The notes beneath the pieces are model-generated. The model saw only the letters and a list, made by a program, of their open reading frames with translations, had not been told where the DNA came from and searched no databases. Positions 54,590 to 64,000 of a DNA stretch of 64,000 bases are shown here, piece by piece. The DNA is from Flavobacteriaceae bacterium Ap0902 (lineage in GTDB: Bacteria > Bacteroidota > Bacteroidia > Flavobacteriales > Weeksellaceae), in the NCBI GenBank assembly GCA_009835005.1, contig WTFG01000002.1, positions 186,001 to 250,000 on the forward strand. Direction: 5' to 3'. Every line of letters begins with the position of its first letter. Within the stretch, counting starts at the first letter, position 1. A program made the position numbers and the translations under genes.

Positions 54590-56039
54590 GTTCCTTATTC
54601 TTGTTTCCAAATATACTAAATAGCTTTTGGAATGGTTTAAGATAAGATTCAATATTAAATAATTCCGAATCTCTGATCGCTTGGTAGGTGAAGAATATAC
54701 CCACGGGGAAGAAAACGATCACGGGCAGCCAGGCTCCCCAATATGGATTCATAATCCCGTTTTTAGATAAATTCTCACTGTACATATATACTAAATAAAA
54801 CAGGATGAATATCATGATAGCTACAACTACGGGCATCCCGACTCCTCCTTTACGGATGATGGCTCCAAGAGGTGCGCCAATCAAAAAGAAAGCAATACAC
54901 ATAAGGGCATTAGAGTAATTCCTAACTAATACCAAAACATGTTTGGCGAAGAATTTATTGGACGCAATAATCTCATCCTTTTGTGCTGTATATGATGCAA
55001 TATCTCTTTCTAAATCTTGAATAGCATTCAATGCAATTCTTTCCCTATCTTTATTAGACATTTCCTCCAAAGGTATGAGATTGATAGACGGTTCTATATG
55101 GGTGGTTTCAGTTATAAGGGAATCTCTAATAACGGCTGGCATAATGGAGGCTATTCTTTCTCTATAAACACGATGATGCATTTTTTCTTCTCGCAGTTTT
55201 AGGGTGTCTATTCTGCCAACCAGTTCCTTGGAAGTCATAAATTTATAATGATCTGTAACACTTTCTTCTTCTATCGCCTTTTCTACTAATTCTGATACAT
55301 CAAAATACTGCACCATGGTATCAAATTTAACTTGGCGCAAAGGTTGACTTTGTAATTGCAGGCTGGTGAGTCCCTTCACTTCATCATCATATAAATAGCC
55401 ATCAAACAAGGCTAATTTTAAAAATCTTTTATCTTCTGCTGGTTCAATTTTACCTTTATTGGCAATAATCGTTCTTTGATCCTCATAAGCAGAGGCATCC
55501 ATATGAATAAAAACACCTTCTAGAAATTCTCCGTTCTCCCCTTTATTATCATCAATCTTCATGTTAATTCCTGGAATACCCATGACAAATACTCCTGGTT
55601 CAAAATTAACGGCGGGTTTGGTTCTAGCAATATTTAAAAGCATATTCCTAGCTTTTCGCTGGGATTGAGGCACCACAGAATCTGTGAAAAAATATAAGCC
55701 TAAAGAAAGCATACAGATTAAAATAAACAAGGGAAGCATGATTCTACCCAGAGAAATTCCCGTAGACTTCATAGCAGCGAGTTCATAGCGTTCCCCAAAT
55801 CCACCAAACGTCATAATAGCAGAAAGTAATACCGTCAGCGGCATTACTAGCTGTATTACAGATAATCCTAAATAGAAGAGAAGCTTACCAATGTCCGCTG
55901 GACTCAAACCTTTTCCCGCAAACTTATCCATCTCTTGCCATGCAAACTGCACCATGAAGATGAAGAATAACACACTAAAAATGAATATGAACGGACCAAA
56001 ATAGGTTTTGATCGTGTACCAATCAAGCTTCTTTAGCAT
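54573..56039 (-). CDS. LptF/LptG family permease
   Basis: 488 aa. Membrane subunit of the LptBFGC exporter that extracts lipopolysaccharide from the inner membrane. Three N-terminal helices (about 12-120), a large periplasmic domain (about 120-380) and three C-terminal helices beginning NALMCIAFFLIGAPLGAIIR. The LDWYTIKTYFGPF and MTFGGFGERYELAAMKSTG stretches are standard YjgP/YjgQ sequence. It follows lolA by 8 bp and overlaps ribB, within the ftsK-lolA-lptF/G-ribB operon. Whether it is F or G cannot be decided here. Confidence 0.92.
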   Translation of the reverse strand: MLKKLDWYTIKTYFGPFIFIFSVLFFIFMVQFAWQEMDKFAGKGLSPADIGKLLFYLGLSVIQLVMPLTVLLSAIMTFGGFGERYELAAMKSTGISLGRIMLPLFILICMLSLGLYFFTDSVVPQSQRKARNMLLNIARTKPAVNFEPGVFVMGIPGINMKIDDNKGENGEFLEGVFIHMDASAYEDQRTIIANKGKIEPAEDKRFLKLALFDGYLYDDEVKGLTSLQLQSQPLRQVKFDTMVQYFDVSELVEKAIEEESVTDHYKFMTSKELVGRIDTLKLREEKMHHRVYRERIASIMPAVIRDSLITETTHIEPSINLIPLEEMSNKDRERIALNAIQDLERDIASYTAQKDEIIASNKFFAKHVLVLVRNYSNALMCIAFFLIGAPLGAIIRKGGVGMPVVVAIMIFILFYLVYMYSENLSKNGIMNPYWGAWLPVIVFFPVGIFFTYQAIRDSELFNIESYLKPFQKLFSIFGNKNKEHARYQ

Positions 56040-56047
56040 AAAGTATT

Positions 56048-56692
56048 TTAGATTTCAGAGATATAATATCCTTTGAAATTATTTTTGTTAAAACTAATCA
56101 TACCACGTGGAATGATTATGTTATTTAGTTGTTTCTCTACAGTTACAGTAGTCACTGTATTATTGGCATTGGTTTCAATCAATTGAACCATTTCATTATT
56201 TTTCTTATCTATTCCTATCAATATATGTTGCACATCACTTTTGGTGGTGGGAACAAGTTTTACATATTGAATATTTCTACCCTCAACGGTTGCCGTTTTG
56301 TCCATAGAAAGATTAAAACCGTTCTTGTACATTTCTAATACTTTGGTAGGCGTAAAAAGCTCATCACTGTTTTTCACAGGCTGGGTCACTGTAACTTCTT
56401 TTTGATCGGCAGAGATAGTATACAGCTTTGCACCATCATAGATCTGTCTAATATCCATTTTTGGCAAAGAGAGATTATATTTTTCTTTCTTCACATAGAT
56501 TTCACCCGTATATTGATCTTGCGTATTTGTCTTTTGGTTGTCTAATTGACTATTAAATTTCAAATAAAAAGAATTTTGTGCTTTATAATTATTAGCAACT
56601 TTGTCTAATAAGGATTTTGCTTGTGTACTGTTTTGTGCATTGAGCGGCAATAAAATTAAAGCGAACAAAATGCTATAAATAATGGTTTTCAT
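56048..56692 (-). CDS. lolA: LolA-like lipoprotein carrier
   Basis: 214 aa periplasmic protein. Signal MKTIIYSILFALILLPLNAQ. The LolA/LolB half-barrel is suggested by SLLDKVANNYKAQNSFYLKF, the alternating-strand YTGEIYVKKEKYNLSLPKM, and MISFNKNNFKGYYISEI at the end. It would shuttle lipoproteins from the inner to the outer membrane. It lies 16 bp after ftsK and 8 bp before lptF/G. Confidence 0.85.
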   Translation of the reverse strand: MKTIIYSILFALILLPLNAQNSTQAKSLLDKVANNYKAQNSFYLKFNSQLDNQKTNTQDQYTGEIYVKKEKYNLSLPKMDIRQIYDGAKLYTISADQKEVTVTQPVKNSDELFTPTKVLEMYKNGFNLSMDKTATVEGRNIQYVKLVPTTKSDVQHILIGIDKKNNEMVQLIETNANNTVTTVTVEKQLNNIIIPRGMISFNKNNFKGYYISEI

Positions 56693-56708
56693 ATCCTGTT
56701 TTTAATAT

Positions 56709-59222
56709 CTAATCCTGGTTATTCAATATCTGTTCCAAACTCTGTTCATCCTGGATTAGCACATCTCTTGCTTTACTTCCTTCAAATGGTCCTACAATAC
56801 CATTGGCTTCTAATTGGTCTATAATTCTACCCGCTCTATTATACCCAATTTTTAATTTTCTTTGGAGTAATGATGCAGAACCAGATTGTGAGGCAACGAT
56901 CACTCTAGCAGCATCATCAAATAGAGAATCTCTATCATTAGGGTCTACATCCAATGGGTCTCCGCTTCCACCTTCTTCTCCCACATATTCTGGCAATAGA
57001 TAGGCATCAGCATATCCCTTTTGGCTTCCTATATAATCAGCGATTTCATCTACCTCTGCAGTATCTACGAAAGCGCATTGCAAACGAATTAAATCATTTC
57101 CCTTGGTGTATAGCATATCACCCTTGCCGATTAATTGATCGGCCCCGCCACTATCCAAAATGGTTCTAGAATCTACTTTAGAAGTAACACGGTACGCTGC
57201 TCTCGCAGGAAAGTTGGCTTTAATGATTCCCGTAATTACATTTACAGAAGGGCGTTGGGTAGCAATAATTAAATGAATTCCTACCGCACGAGCCAATTGG
57301 GCGAGTCTGGCAATGGGTTGCTCAACTTCTTTACCTGCAGTCATGATTAAATCTGCAAACTCATCCACAACCAACACTATATAAGGCATAAACTTATGTC
57401 CATTCTCTGGATTTAATTTTCTAGCTTTAAACTTTTCATTATACTCTTTAATATTACGTACATAAGCATCTTTCAATAAATCATACCTATCATCCATTTC
57501 TATACATAATGAATTAAGCGTATTGATTACCTTTTGATTATCTGTAATAATAGCATCTTCTGTGTCTGGAAGTTTGGCAAGAAAATGTCTTTCAATTTTA
57601 TTATATAAGGCTAATTCCACTTTTTTAGGATCCACCATGACAAATTTTAATTCAGATGGATGCTTTTTATATAAAAGAGAAGTAATAATGGCATTAATAC
57701 CCACAGATTTACCTTGACCTGTAGCCCCAGCCATCAGCATGTGCGGCATTTTGGCTAAATCTGCAATAAAAGTTTCATTAGAGATGGTCTTACCCAAAGC
57801 AATTGGTAATTCCATATCTGATTTTTGAAACCTCTGAGAAGCAATCACAGAACGCATAGACACAATCGTTGGATTGCTATTTGGAACTTCAATACCAATC
57901 GTTCCTTTGCCTGGAATAGGAGCGATAATTCTAATCCCTAGGGCGCTTAGACTTAACGCAATATCATCTTCTAAGTTTTTTATTTTAGAAATCCTAACAC
58001 CAGCCTCTGGGATGATTTCGTATAAAGTAACTGTGGGACCTATAGAAGCCTTGATAGAACTGATATTAATCCCATAGTTATTTAAGGTCTCTACAATTTT
58101 ATTTTTATTAACCTCAAGTTCTTCTTTATCTATATTTATGTTATGTCCTGATTTATAATCTTTTAATAAATCTATAGAAGGGAATTTATATTTAGGTAAA
58201 TCTAATCTAGGATCGTACTGTCCATATTTTTTAACCAAATCTGTACTCAAATTTTCCTCTACCATCTCTTCCTCTTTGATGGCTTCCACCGTCATGGAAA
58301 CCTCATCTTCTTCATGAGGTTCTATGATAATTTCTTTAATCGTTGGTGATGTCTCTGGAATGTTTTCAGGTTCTGGCCTATGTTCCTCTATCTCCAAGTT
58401 TAATGGCATGGGAGAAGTTGTTGACGATGAATGCTGAGCAGGTTTTTCAATTTTATGAGGCGCTAATTCCTCATCTGTATAAGAATCTTTATTAAACCCT
58501 ATGTCTTGTTTCTGGGAAATAGGTTTATCTTTTGAAACATTTAATACAGGCTCGTCTTCATATATTTTACTTCTACTTTTTGCTTCCTTCTTTTGGATTG
58601 GATCTGTCACAGGATTAATCTCGGCATTTTTAACTTCTGTCTCCATGTTTGATTTATCTTTCATGGTTTGGACAAATTTTTCTGGACTTAGACGCCACTC
58701 TAAAATGGCGAAGATTAAGAAGGAAAAACATAATACCAGTATAATCCCTAGAAAATCTATGAGGTCCATTAAATATGCATTAATTTCAAAACCCATTCTA
58801 CCACCTAAAATGGGGTTACCTGGAAAAGCGAAACTAAAAAAGAGGGGAATCCAAATAAGAAAGAAAAGAATATTCAATGTAACCTTGAAAAATGGAAATT
58901 TTCTTTTTTTGAATATGGTGATAAAACCTAGAATCATAAGCCATATAGCTATGAGCAGTGCTGCCGCACCTAAACCTTTAAATATAAAAGTATCTCCAAG
59001 CCATACACCTAATTTCCCTAAGATATTGGTGACGGGATATGCTGGTTGATTAAAAGTATGGACATGACTTTGATCTACTTTCCAAGATAGGAGGTAGGAG
59101 ATAAAAGAAAGTAAAAAAATCAAACCAATAAAAAATATCATAACACCAGATACCATACGCAGCATGGTTTTATTTATTTTACCCTTTGGTTTGGCGGGTG
59201 TTGTCTTTTTTTTAAGTGCCAT
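56709..59222 (-). CDS. ftsK: DNA translocase FtsK
   Basis: 837 aa. Four N-terminal membrane helices (about 20-190) anchor the protein at the division site; a charged linker (about 200-330) follows. The motor has Walker A GATGQGKS and Walker B IVLVVDEFADLIM, then ATQRPSVNVITGIIKANFPA. The C-terminal gamma winged helix (LLQRKLKIGYNRAGRIIDQLEA) reads KOPS-type DNA signals. It moves the chromosome terminus during division. First gene of a four-gene leftward operon with lolA, lptF/G and ribB. Confidence 0.95.
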   Translation of the reverse strand: MALKKKTTPAKPKGKINKTMLRMVSGVMIFFIGLIFLLSFISYLLSWKVDQSHVHTFNQPAYPVTNILGKLGVWLGDTFIFKGLGAAALLIAIWLMILGFITIFKKRKFPFFKVTLNILFFLIWIPLFFSFAFPGNPILGGRMGFEINAYLMDLIDFLGIILVLCFSFLIFAILEWRLSPEKFVQTMKDKSNMETEVKNAEINPVTDPIQKKEAKSRSKIYEDEPVLNVSKDKPISQKQDIGFNKDSYTDEELAPHKIEKPAQHSSSTTSPMPLNLEIEEHRPEPENIPETSPTIKEIIIEPHEEDEVSMTVEAIKEEEMVEENLSTDLVKKYGQYDPRLDLPKYKFPSIDLLKDYKSGHNINIDKEELEVNKNKIVETLNNYGINISSIKASIGPTVTLYEIIPEAGVRISKIKNLEDDIALSLSALGIRIIAPIPGKGTIGIEVPNSNPTIVSMRSVIASQRFQKSDMELPIALGKTISNETFIADLAKMPHMLMAGATGQGKSVGINAIITSLLYKKHPSELKFVMVDPKKVELALYNKIERHFLAKLPDTEDAIITDNQKVINTLNSLCIEMDDRYDLLKDAYVRNIKEYNEKFKARKLNPENGHKFMPYIVLVVDEFADLIMTAGKEVEQPIARLAQLARAVGIHLIIATQRPSVNVITGIIKANFPARAAYRVTSKVDSRTILDSGGADQLIGKGDMLYTKGNDLIRLQCAFVDTAEVDEIADYIGSQKGYADAYLLPEYVGEEGGSGDPLDVDPNDRDSLFDDAARVIVASQSGSASLLQRKLKIGYNRAGRIIDQLEANGIVGPFEGSKARDVLIQDEQSLEQILNNQD

Positions 59223-59379
59223 TCAGATTTTTATGTTCTCGCAAAAATAATAAATTGAACCCGTTAATAGAAATATGTTTTTAAATTTGAGAGGTTAGTT
59301 ATTAATAAGTATTTTTACAATATATAAATGTATCGTTAAATCAGCCTTTAAATAGAGATAAATCTAAAAGTTTTTAAAA

Positions 59380-62043
59380 ATGAAAGTATCATTTAATATA
59401 AAATATAGTACGCAATTAGGTGAAGTTATATATCTAAAAGGTGATAGAAAAGATTTGGGTAATTTTAATGATGACCAAGCCATCGCGCTGGAATATTTGG
59501 ATCCCTTTACTTGGCAAGGAGAAATTGACTTAAAACCAGGGAAAATTACTTATCAATATGTGGTAAAAGATCATTCTACTGGAGAGGTTAGAGAAGAATG
59601 GGATACAAGAAATTTCACTTTGCCAAAAGGTAGAAATCATATCATCATTCATGATGAATGGATGGAAGCTAGTTTGCCAGAATTCAATTTAAATACAGAA
59701 CTTTTTAAACACCTTACACCAATAACCAAAAGTAAAAACATACGTATTCTAAAAAAATATACCCATTTATTTTCTATTCCTTTTAGAATTCTTAATGAAG
59801 ATGAAGGTTTTTATATCCTTGGAAACCCACAAGAATTAGGAGCTTGGGATGAAAACCAAGCTATTAAAATGAATTGGGATGGAGACGGTAAATTTTTCTT
59901 AGGAATAGATTTATCTAACCATGAGGACAACATTGAATATAAATATCTGGTTAAGAATGAGAAAACTGGAGAGGTTAGATATTATGAGGAAGGTGAAAAT
60001 AGATTTGCTACCCCATATCAAGAAGGAGAATTCTTGTTTTATAATAATGTAGGCTTTAGACAACCACAAGGTCAAAAATGGAAAGGAAGCGGCGTTTCTG
60101 TTCCTGTATTTTCATTAAGATCAGACAAAGGTTTGGGCGTTGGTGAGTTTTCAGACTTAATAGAATTTGGGGATTGGTGTAAAGACGCTGGTTTCTCTTT
60201 GATTCAGATTTTGCCTATCCATGACACTACAGCCAAATATGATTGGCGAGATTCTTATCCTTATGCCGCTATATCTGTGTATGCATTACATCCTATGTAT
60301 TTAAGATTAACAGAACTGCCCCATAAATTATCTACTGCAGAATTAAAGGACATAGAAGAAACAGCCAATCAACTGAATCAGGAGAAATTGGTTGATTATG
60401 AAAAAGTGGTTGATTACAAATATGAATTTTTAAAGAATTATTTTAAAGACCATCAAGATTTAATTTTAAAGAACAAAGCATTTAAAAACTACTTCAAAGA
60501 AAATGAAAATTGGGTAAAAGCCTATGCCGCATTTTCTGTGCTTAGAGATGAAAATAAATCTGCTGATTTCACACAATGGCAAGATCACATAGGATATGAT
60601 TCCAAAGAGATTGAATCATTCTTTGAAGAAGATAGTTTATACTATGAGCGTGTCATGTTCTATGTCTTTGTACAATGGCAATTGCATGAGCAACTATCCA
60701 AAGCAGTAGAAGCATTGCATAAAAAAGGTATAACACTCAAAGGTGATTTACCTATTGGCGTATATCGCTACAGTGCAGACGCATGGAGTCAGCCAGAATT
60801 ATTCCACTTGAATCAACAAGCAGGTGCACCACCAGATGATTTTGCAATATTAGGGCAAAACTGGGAATTTCCCACCTATAATTGGCCAAAAATGCAAGAA
60901 GATGATTACGCATGGTGGAAAAGTAGATTCCAGTTTATGTCCAGATATTTTGATGCGTTTAGAATAGATCACATCCTTGGATTCTTCCGTATATGGCAAA
61001 TTCCATTGGATGCTACCCAAGGGATTTTAGGTAGATTTGAGCCCGCATTACCTATTACCTTAGAAGAATTAGATCATAGAGGCATTCACTTGAATCAAGA
61101 AAGATTATATGAGCCTTGTTTGCATTACGACTTAATTCAACAATATTTTGGCGAAGAAACAGAAGCCATTGTTAGTCAATATTTTGAATTCAAAAATGAT
61201 CAAGGAGAATTAATCTTTAAAACCGCATATAATTCACAGAGAAAAATTGTAGATGCATTAGGATATGAAAATCCTTACACCCATTTATTATTAGAATTGG
61301 CCGCAAATGTATTGTTTATTAGAGAAGAAGGAGAAGAGACTAAACTCCACCCACGCTATGCTATGCAGGATACCAATAATTATAAATGGTTAGACCCAGA
61401 TACACAATACAAATTGAATGAATTATATATAGATTATTTCTATAACAGACAAGAAGAATTCTGGAAAACCAAAGGACTAGAGAAATTACCAGCGCTTAAA
61501 CAAGCAACAGATATGTTAACCTGTGGAGAAGATTTGGGTATGGTACCCAGAGTAGTACCAGAAGTAATGCGTGAACTTGCTATTCTCTCTCTTCAAATTC
61601 AAAGAATGCCAGGGGATCCTAAGATTGAATTTTCTCACCCAGATTTTGCACCCTATTTATCTGTAGTTTCACCATCCTCTCATGATACCAGCACGTTACG
61701 TCAATGGTGGAAAGAAGACAGAGGTAAAACGCAACATTATTACAATCATTTATTAGGCAGATATGGGGAAGCCCCAGAGGAATTGAGCACCGCATTATTA
61801 GAGAATATCATGGATCAACATATCTATTCACCAGCCATGTTGTCTGTGATTCCGCTTCAAGAATTTTTAGGCATGGATGAGGAATTAAGAAATCCAGATG
61901 AAGACATGGAAAGAATTAATATCCCAGCCAATTTCCCACATTATTGGCATTATAGGATGCACATAAATATAGAAGAATTGAAGCAACACAAAGCATTTAC
62001 CCAGAAACTAAAAGAAAAACACTTAGACGCAGGCAGAGGATAA
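59380..62043 (+). CDS. malQ: 4-alpha-glucanotransferase with two N-terminal CBM20 domains
   Basis: 887 aa amylomaltase, GH77. Residues 1-105 and about 128-235 are two starch-binding CBM20-like modules (VIYLKGDRKDLGNF and GFYILGNPQELGAWDENQ). The catalytic domain has the Asp nucleophile in FRIDHILGFFRIW (Asp530), the acid Glu in TCGEDLGMVP (Glu717) and PSSHDTSTLRQWW. It transfers glucan chains and recycles maltooligosaccharides to glucose; cytoplasmic because no signal peptide is seen. Together with the GH13 lipoprotein at 15 kb it makes up a starch pathway. Convergent with the thioredoxin gene 16 bp away. Confidence 0.95.
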   Translation: MKVSFNIKYSTQLGEVIYLKGDRKDLGNFNDDQAIALEYLDPFTWQGEIDLKPGKITYQYVVKDHSTGEVREEWDTRNFTLPKGRNHIIIHDEWMEASLPEFNLNTELFKHLTPITKSKNIRILKKYTHLFSIPFRILNEDEGFYILGNPQELGAWDENQAIKMNWDGDGKFFLGIDLSNHEDNIEYKYLVKNEKTGEVRYYEEGENRFATPYQEGEFLFYNNVGFRQPQGQKWKGSGVSVPVFSLRSDKGLGVGEFSDLIEFGDWCKDAGFSLIQILPIHDTTAKYDWRDSYPYAAISVYALHPMYLRLTELPHKLSTAELKDIEETANQLNQEKLVDYEKVVDYKYEFLKNYFKDHQDLILKNKAFKNYFKENENWVKAYAAFSVLRDENKSADFTQWQDHIGYDSKEIESFFEEDSLYYERVMFYVFVQWQLHEQLSKAVEALHKKGITLKGDLPIGVYRYSADAWSQPELFHLNQQAGAPPDDFAILGQNWEFPTYNWPKMQEDDYAWWKSRFQFMSRYFDAFRIDHILGFFRIWQIPLDATQGILGRFEPALPITLEELDHRGIHLNQERLYEPCLHYDLIQQYFGEETEAIVSQYFEFKNDQGELIFKTAYNSQRKIVDALGYENPYTHLLLELAANVLFIREEGEETKLHPRYAMQDTNNYKWLDPDTQYKLNELYIDYFYNRQEEFWKTKGLEKLPALKQATDMLTCGEDLGMVPRVVPEVMRELAILSLQIQRMPGDPKIEFSHPDFAPYLSVVSPSSHDTSTLRQWWKEDRGKTQHYYNHLLGRYGEAPEELSTALLENIMDQHIYSPAMLSVIPLQEFLGMDEELRNPDEDMERINIPANFPHYWHYRMHINIEELKQHKAFTQKLKEKHLDAGRG

Positions 62044-62059
62044 ATTAAAACATGAACAT

Positions 62060-62428
62060 TTAAGAAAAATCTTCTATAAACGTCAAAGTTTTTTCTTTCA
62101 ACATAGGATAAGGGATTAAGCCATTGTGCTTATCCCTTACTTTTTTATCATGAATAAAAAGAAGCGTTGGTACAGATTGGATAGCAAAATGTTGAGCCAA
62201 TGCAGGATTCATATCAATATCCACCACACCAATCCTAATCCTATCTTTAACCTCATCTTCCTTGGCCAATCTATTCACAAGCGAAATCATCACATGACAA
62301 GGCTGACACCAACTCGCTTTAAAATCAAGGAGAACTGGCTTATCATAATTAAAAATAAGATCATTGAAGTTAGCATCCGTAATTTCTAACGGTTTGGTAG
62401 AAGCTTTGGACTTGAATAAGTTAAACAT
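62060..62428 (-). CDS. thioredoxin family protein
   Basis: 122 aa, no signal peptide, so cytoplasmic. Active site FKASWCQPCHVM: a WCQPC rather than the typical WCGPC, which shifts the redox potential in other thioredoxins. The cis-Pro is in IQSVPTLLFI. It reduces protein disulfides. It is convergent with malQ and preceded by a long intergenic stretch. Confidence 0.9.
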   Translation of the reverse strand: MFNLFKSKASTKPLEITDANFNDLIFNYDKPVLLDFKASWCQPCHVMISLVNRLAKEDEVKDRIRIGVVDIDMNPALAQHFAIQSVPTLLFIHDKKVRDKHNGLIPYPMLKEKTLTFIEDFS

Positions 62429-62759
62429 GGTATCAATTTAAGTAAGGCTAAAATAAACGGAAATAAAATCAATACCAAGAATTTATACATATTTAAAGAT
62501 AGAAATAAGTATGTATAGGAGCCAGGAACCTGCTTTATGTTTCAATCTCTTCTCTTAATCTTTACAAATTATCTAGAAAAAGGAGCTTCCGCTGGTCGCT
62601 CTTTTTCGTCGTAATTTGTTTGCAGATTCAGAAAAGAGGATTTCCACGCCAATCAGGGCTATAATTACGCTCGTATGACTTCTGTCATTAATTATAAAAT
62701 ATTTCAATCAAATCGGATAAACCTGAATATAAATCATAATTTTGCCAAAATTTTGAATA
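62429..62759. other. intergenic region with one strong hairpin
   Basis: 331 bp. A hairpin GAAAAAGGAGC / GCTCTTTTTC lies at 62576-62607, and 62737-62744 is TAATTTTG, a -7 box 16 bp before the next start. The GC-richer block 62580-62690 (GGAGCTTCCGCTGGTCGCTC) looks unlike its surroundings and may be a transposon remnant. No ORF is supported. Confidence 0.45.
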
Positions 62760-63392
62760 GTGGAATTAACACACGAGAACTTTTCCTTTGTAATAGAAAT
62801 ACTAGGCACCATAGCCTTTGCCATGTCGGGCGCCTTCGCTGCCATGCAGTATAAGTTAGATCCATTTGGAGTTCTCATCATCGCCTTTGCTACTGCTGTA
62901 GGGGGTGGAACCATACGGGATTTGATGCTAGACGTACCCATATTTTGGATGCATGACAACTATACCTTTGCCATTATTTTTGTGACAACCATTATCGCAA
63001 TGATTTTTAAATCGCTGGAAACAAGTTTTAAAAACACCCTTTTTATATTTGACTCTTTAGGTTTAGGATTATTTACAATTGTGGGGATTCAAAAGGGGTT
63101 TGATGCTGGGTTTGGTGCTATATTATGTATCACCTTAGGTACCATTACAGGTTGTTTTGGAGGTATGCTCAGAGATATTTTAATCAACAGAATACCGCTC
63201 TTATTACGAGAAGAAATTTATGCGACCGCTTGTATTGTTGGGGGTGCAGCCTTTATCTTTTTAAATAATTTCACACATTTATCTAATACAATTATACAAA
63301 TAATTACCATTGCGGTTATCGTTCTTATTCGCGTAATTGCCGTAAAATATCATTTACAAATTCCCAAATTTTATGTACCGCATGAGGATTAA
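62760..63392 (+). CDS. TRIC-family (UPF0126) membrane protein
   Basis: 210 aa, starts at GTG (62760). Seven hydrophobic segments in two repeats of three helices, each with the signature glycine-rich motif (GGGTIRDLMLD and GCFGGMLRDILINR). Members of this family form cation (K+) channels; others are annotated as glycine transporters. It has no operon partner here. The specific substrate cannot be told from the sequence alone. Confidence 0.88.
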   Translation: MELTHENFSFVIEILGTIAFAMSGAFAAMQYKLDPFGVLIIAFATAVGGGTIRDLMLDVPIFWMHDNYTFAIIFVTTIIAMIFKSLETSFKNTLFIFDSLGLGLFTIVGIQKGFDAGFGAILCITLGTITGCFGGMLRDILINRIPLLLREEIYATACIVGGAAFIFLNNFTHLSNTIIQIITIAVIVLIRVIAVKYHLQIPKFYVPHED

Positions 63393-63418
63393 AACGCAAT
63401 TCTAATTAAAAAGTAAAT

Positions 63419-64000
63419 TTAAAACTTCACTTTTAGGCTTCCAATAATATATCTTCCTAATGTTTCTCTGGTATTCACAACCGTATAGAAATCATTATAA
63501 GAATTTGAAACGATGCTATTATTATTCAATAAATTACCTGCTGTTAAATAGGCATAAACACGTTTGGCAGGTTTAAACCTAAGCGATGCCATCAAATCAT
63601 GATTACGATTAATGTTATCGCCGTTGCTATATTGATTATTAAAAGTGTATTCTGATTGGAATAAAAACTTGTCAGATATCACCCAAGCAGATTTCAAAAA
63701 GGGATTCAGGTTGATGAATTCATTCTCTAGAAAATTATTCTTATAGTTGTTTTGCAAATAACTTAAACCTGCATTTATTTCTAACTTTTTTCTTATTTTA
63801 AATGTATTGGTAAGTGTAGCGCTATATAGGGTAGAGGTGTTTTCTAAATTCACTTGATTGCTTCTAGATGCAAAAATTGAATGGCTAGCGGTGGCATTTA
63901 ATTTTAAACTATATACTTTACTAAATCTTTTACTTCCATAGAGTCTTGCCGCCCAAGTATCCTCTGGCATATCAGAATTAAACGGTGTGGTAAATTGAAT
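63419..64000 (-). CDS. outer-membrane TonB-dependent receptor-like barrel, C-terminal part (cut by window edge)
   Basis: The frame is open through the right edge; the Met at 63970 is internal. It consists of amphipathic beta-strands typical of an outer-membrane barrel (LEINAGLSYLQNNYKNNF, FLFQSEYTFNNQYSN) and ends in the membrane-insertion signal IGSLKVKF. It resembles the end of a receptor with an outer-membrane beta-barrel domain. Substrate and the N-terminal part lie outside the window. Confidence 0.75.
   Translation of the reverse strand: MQFTTPFNSDMPEDTWAARLYGSKRFSKVYSLKLNATASHSIFASRSNQVNLENTSTLYSATLTNTFKIRKKLEINAGLSYLQNNYKNNFLENEFINLNPFLKSAWVISDKFLFQSEYTFNNQYSNGDNINRNHDLMASLRFKPAKRVYAYLTAGNLLNNNSIVSNSYNDFYTVVNTRETLGRYIIGSLKVKF

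Noticed and set aside
54039-54623. Two + strand frames over ribB
   Set aside because: Shadows of ribB; no start or family features.

Overview
The window is AT-rich DNA from a Bacteroidetes bacterium, most likely class Flavobacteriia. The evidence is TAnnTTTG -7 boxes with TTG -33 boxes, GLPGLI proteins, a type 9 secretion (T9SS) C-terminal tail, TonB-dependent receptors, and the ftsK-lolA-lptF/G-ribBA gene order. I cannot name a species.

Layout. (1) 1-22.4 kb is core genome: the 5' part of recG, an alpha/beta hydrolase, an ABC-F ATPase, membrane and soluble pyrophosphatases, pyruvate dehydrogenase E1-beta, a tesB/tlpA pair, a putative metal-uptake cluster (receptor plus His-rich lipoprotein), a GH13 lipoprotein, rmuC and small conserved genes. 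(2) 22.6-38.0 kb is a type II-C CRISPR-Cas locus: a leftward tracrRNA, then cas9-cas1-cas2 rightward, then an unusually long array of about 125 repeats of 47 bp with spacers of about 30 nt. Base pairing between tracrRNA and repeat implies that crRNAs are read leftward, against the cas genes. The right end of the array is broken: two repeats carry an identical 60-bp insertion and the last repeat is truncated. (3) 38.0-53.4 kb is accessory, scrambled DNA. It holds gene fragments in direct repeat, a receptor/GLPGLI cluster containing a nonsense pseudogene, relict CRISPR repeats, a tRNA-like sequence and a tRNA 3' fragment. It also holds an ASCH protein, a T9SS beta-propeller protein, and three copies (one intact, two decayed) of a small-ORF/terminator/promoter/small-RNA module. 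Two related, strongly folded RNA modules lie directly upstream of a restriction-modification-like operon: two adenine methyltransferase-type proteins and a T5orf172 nuclease-helicase. (4) 53.4-64 kb returns to core genes: ribBA, lptF/G, lolA, ftsK, malQ, a thioredoxin, a TRIC-family protein and the C-terminal part of an outer-membrane receptor.

How the parts fit. The CRISPR locus and the methyltransferase/nuclease-helicase operon together look like a defence island. Repeats of the CRISPR array have evidently recombined with the neighbouring mobile DNA, because the 60-bp insertion ends in the same ATGAGTAAAGC junction as the start of the 54-aa ORF at 46.5 kb. A dispersed inverted-repeat element of about 140-206 bp occurs in full three times, once right beside the tracrRNA gene.

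The strongest candidates for something undescribed are the folded RNA modules at 47.7-48.06 kb, the tripled small-ORF/small-RNA modules at 44.7-47.3 kb, and the gene/CRISPR-repeat chimeras.
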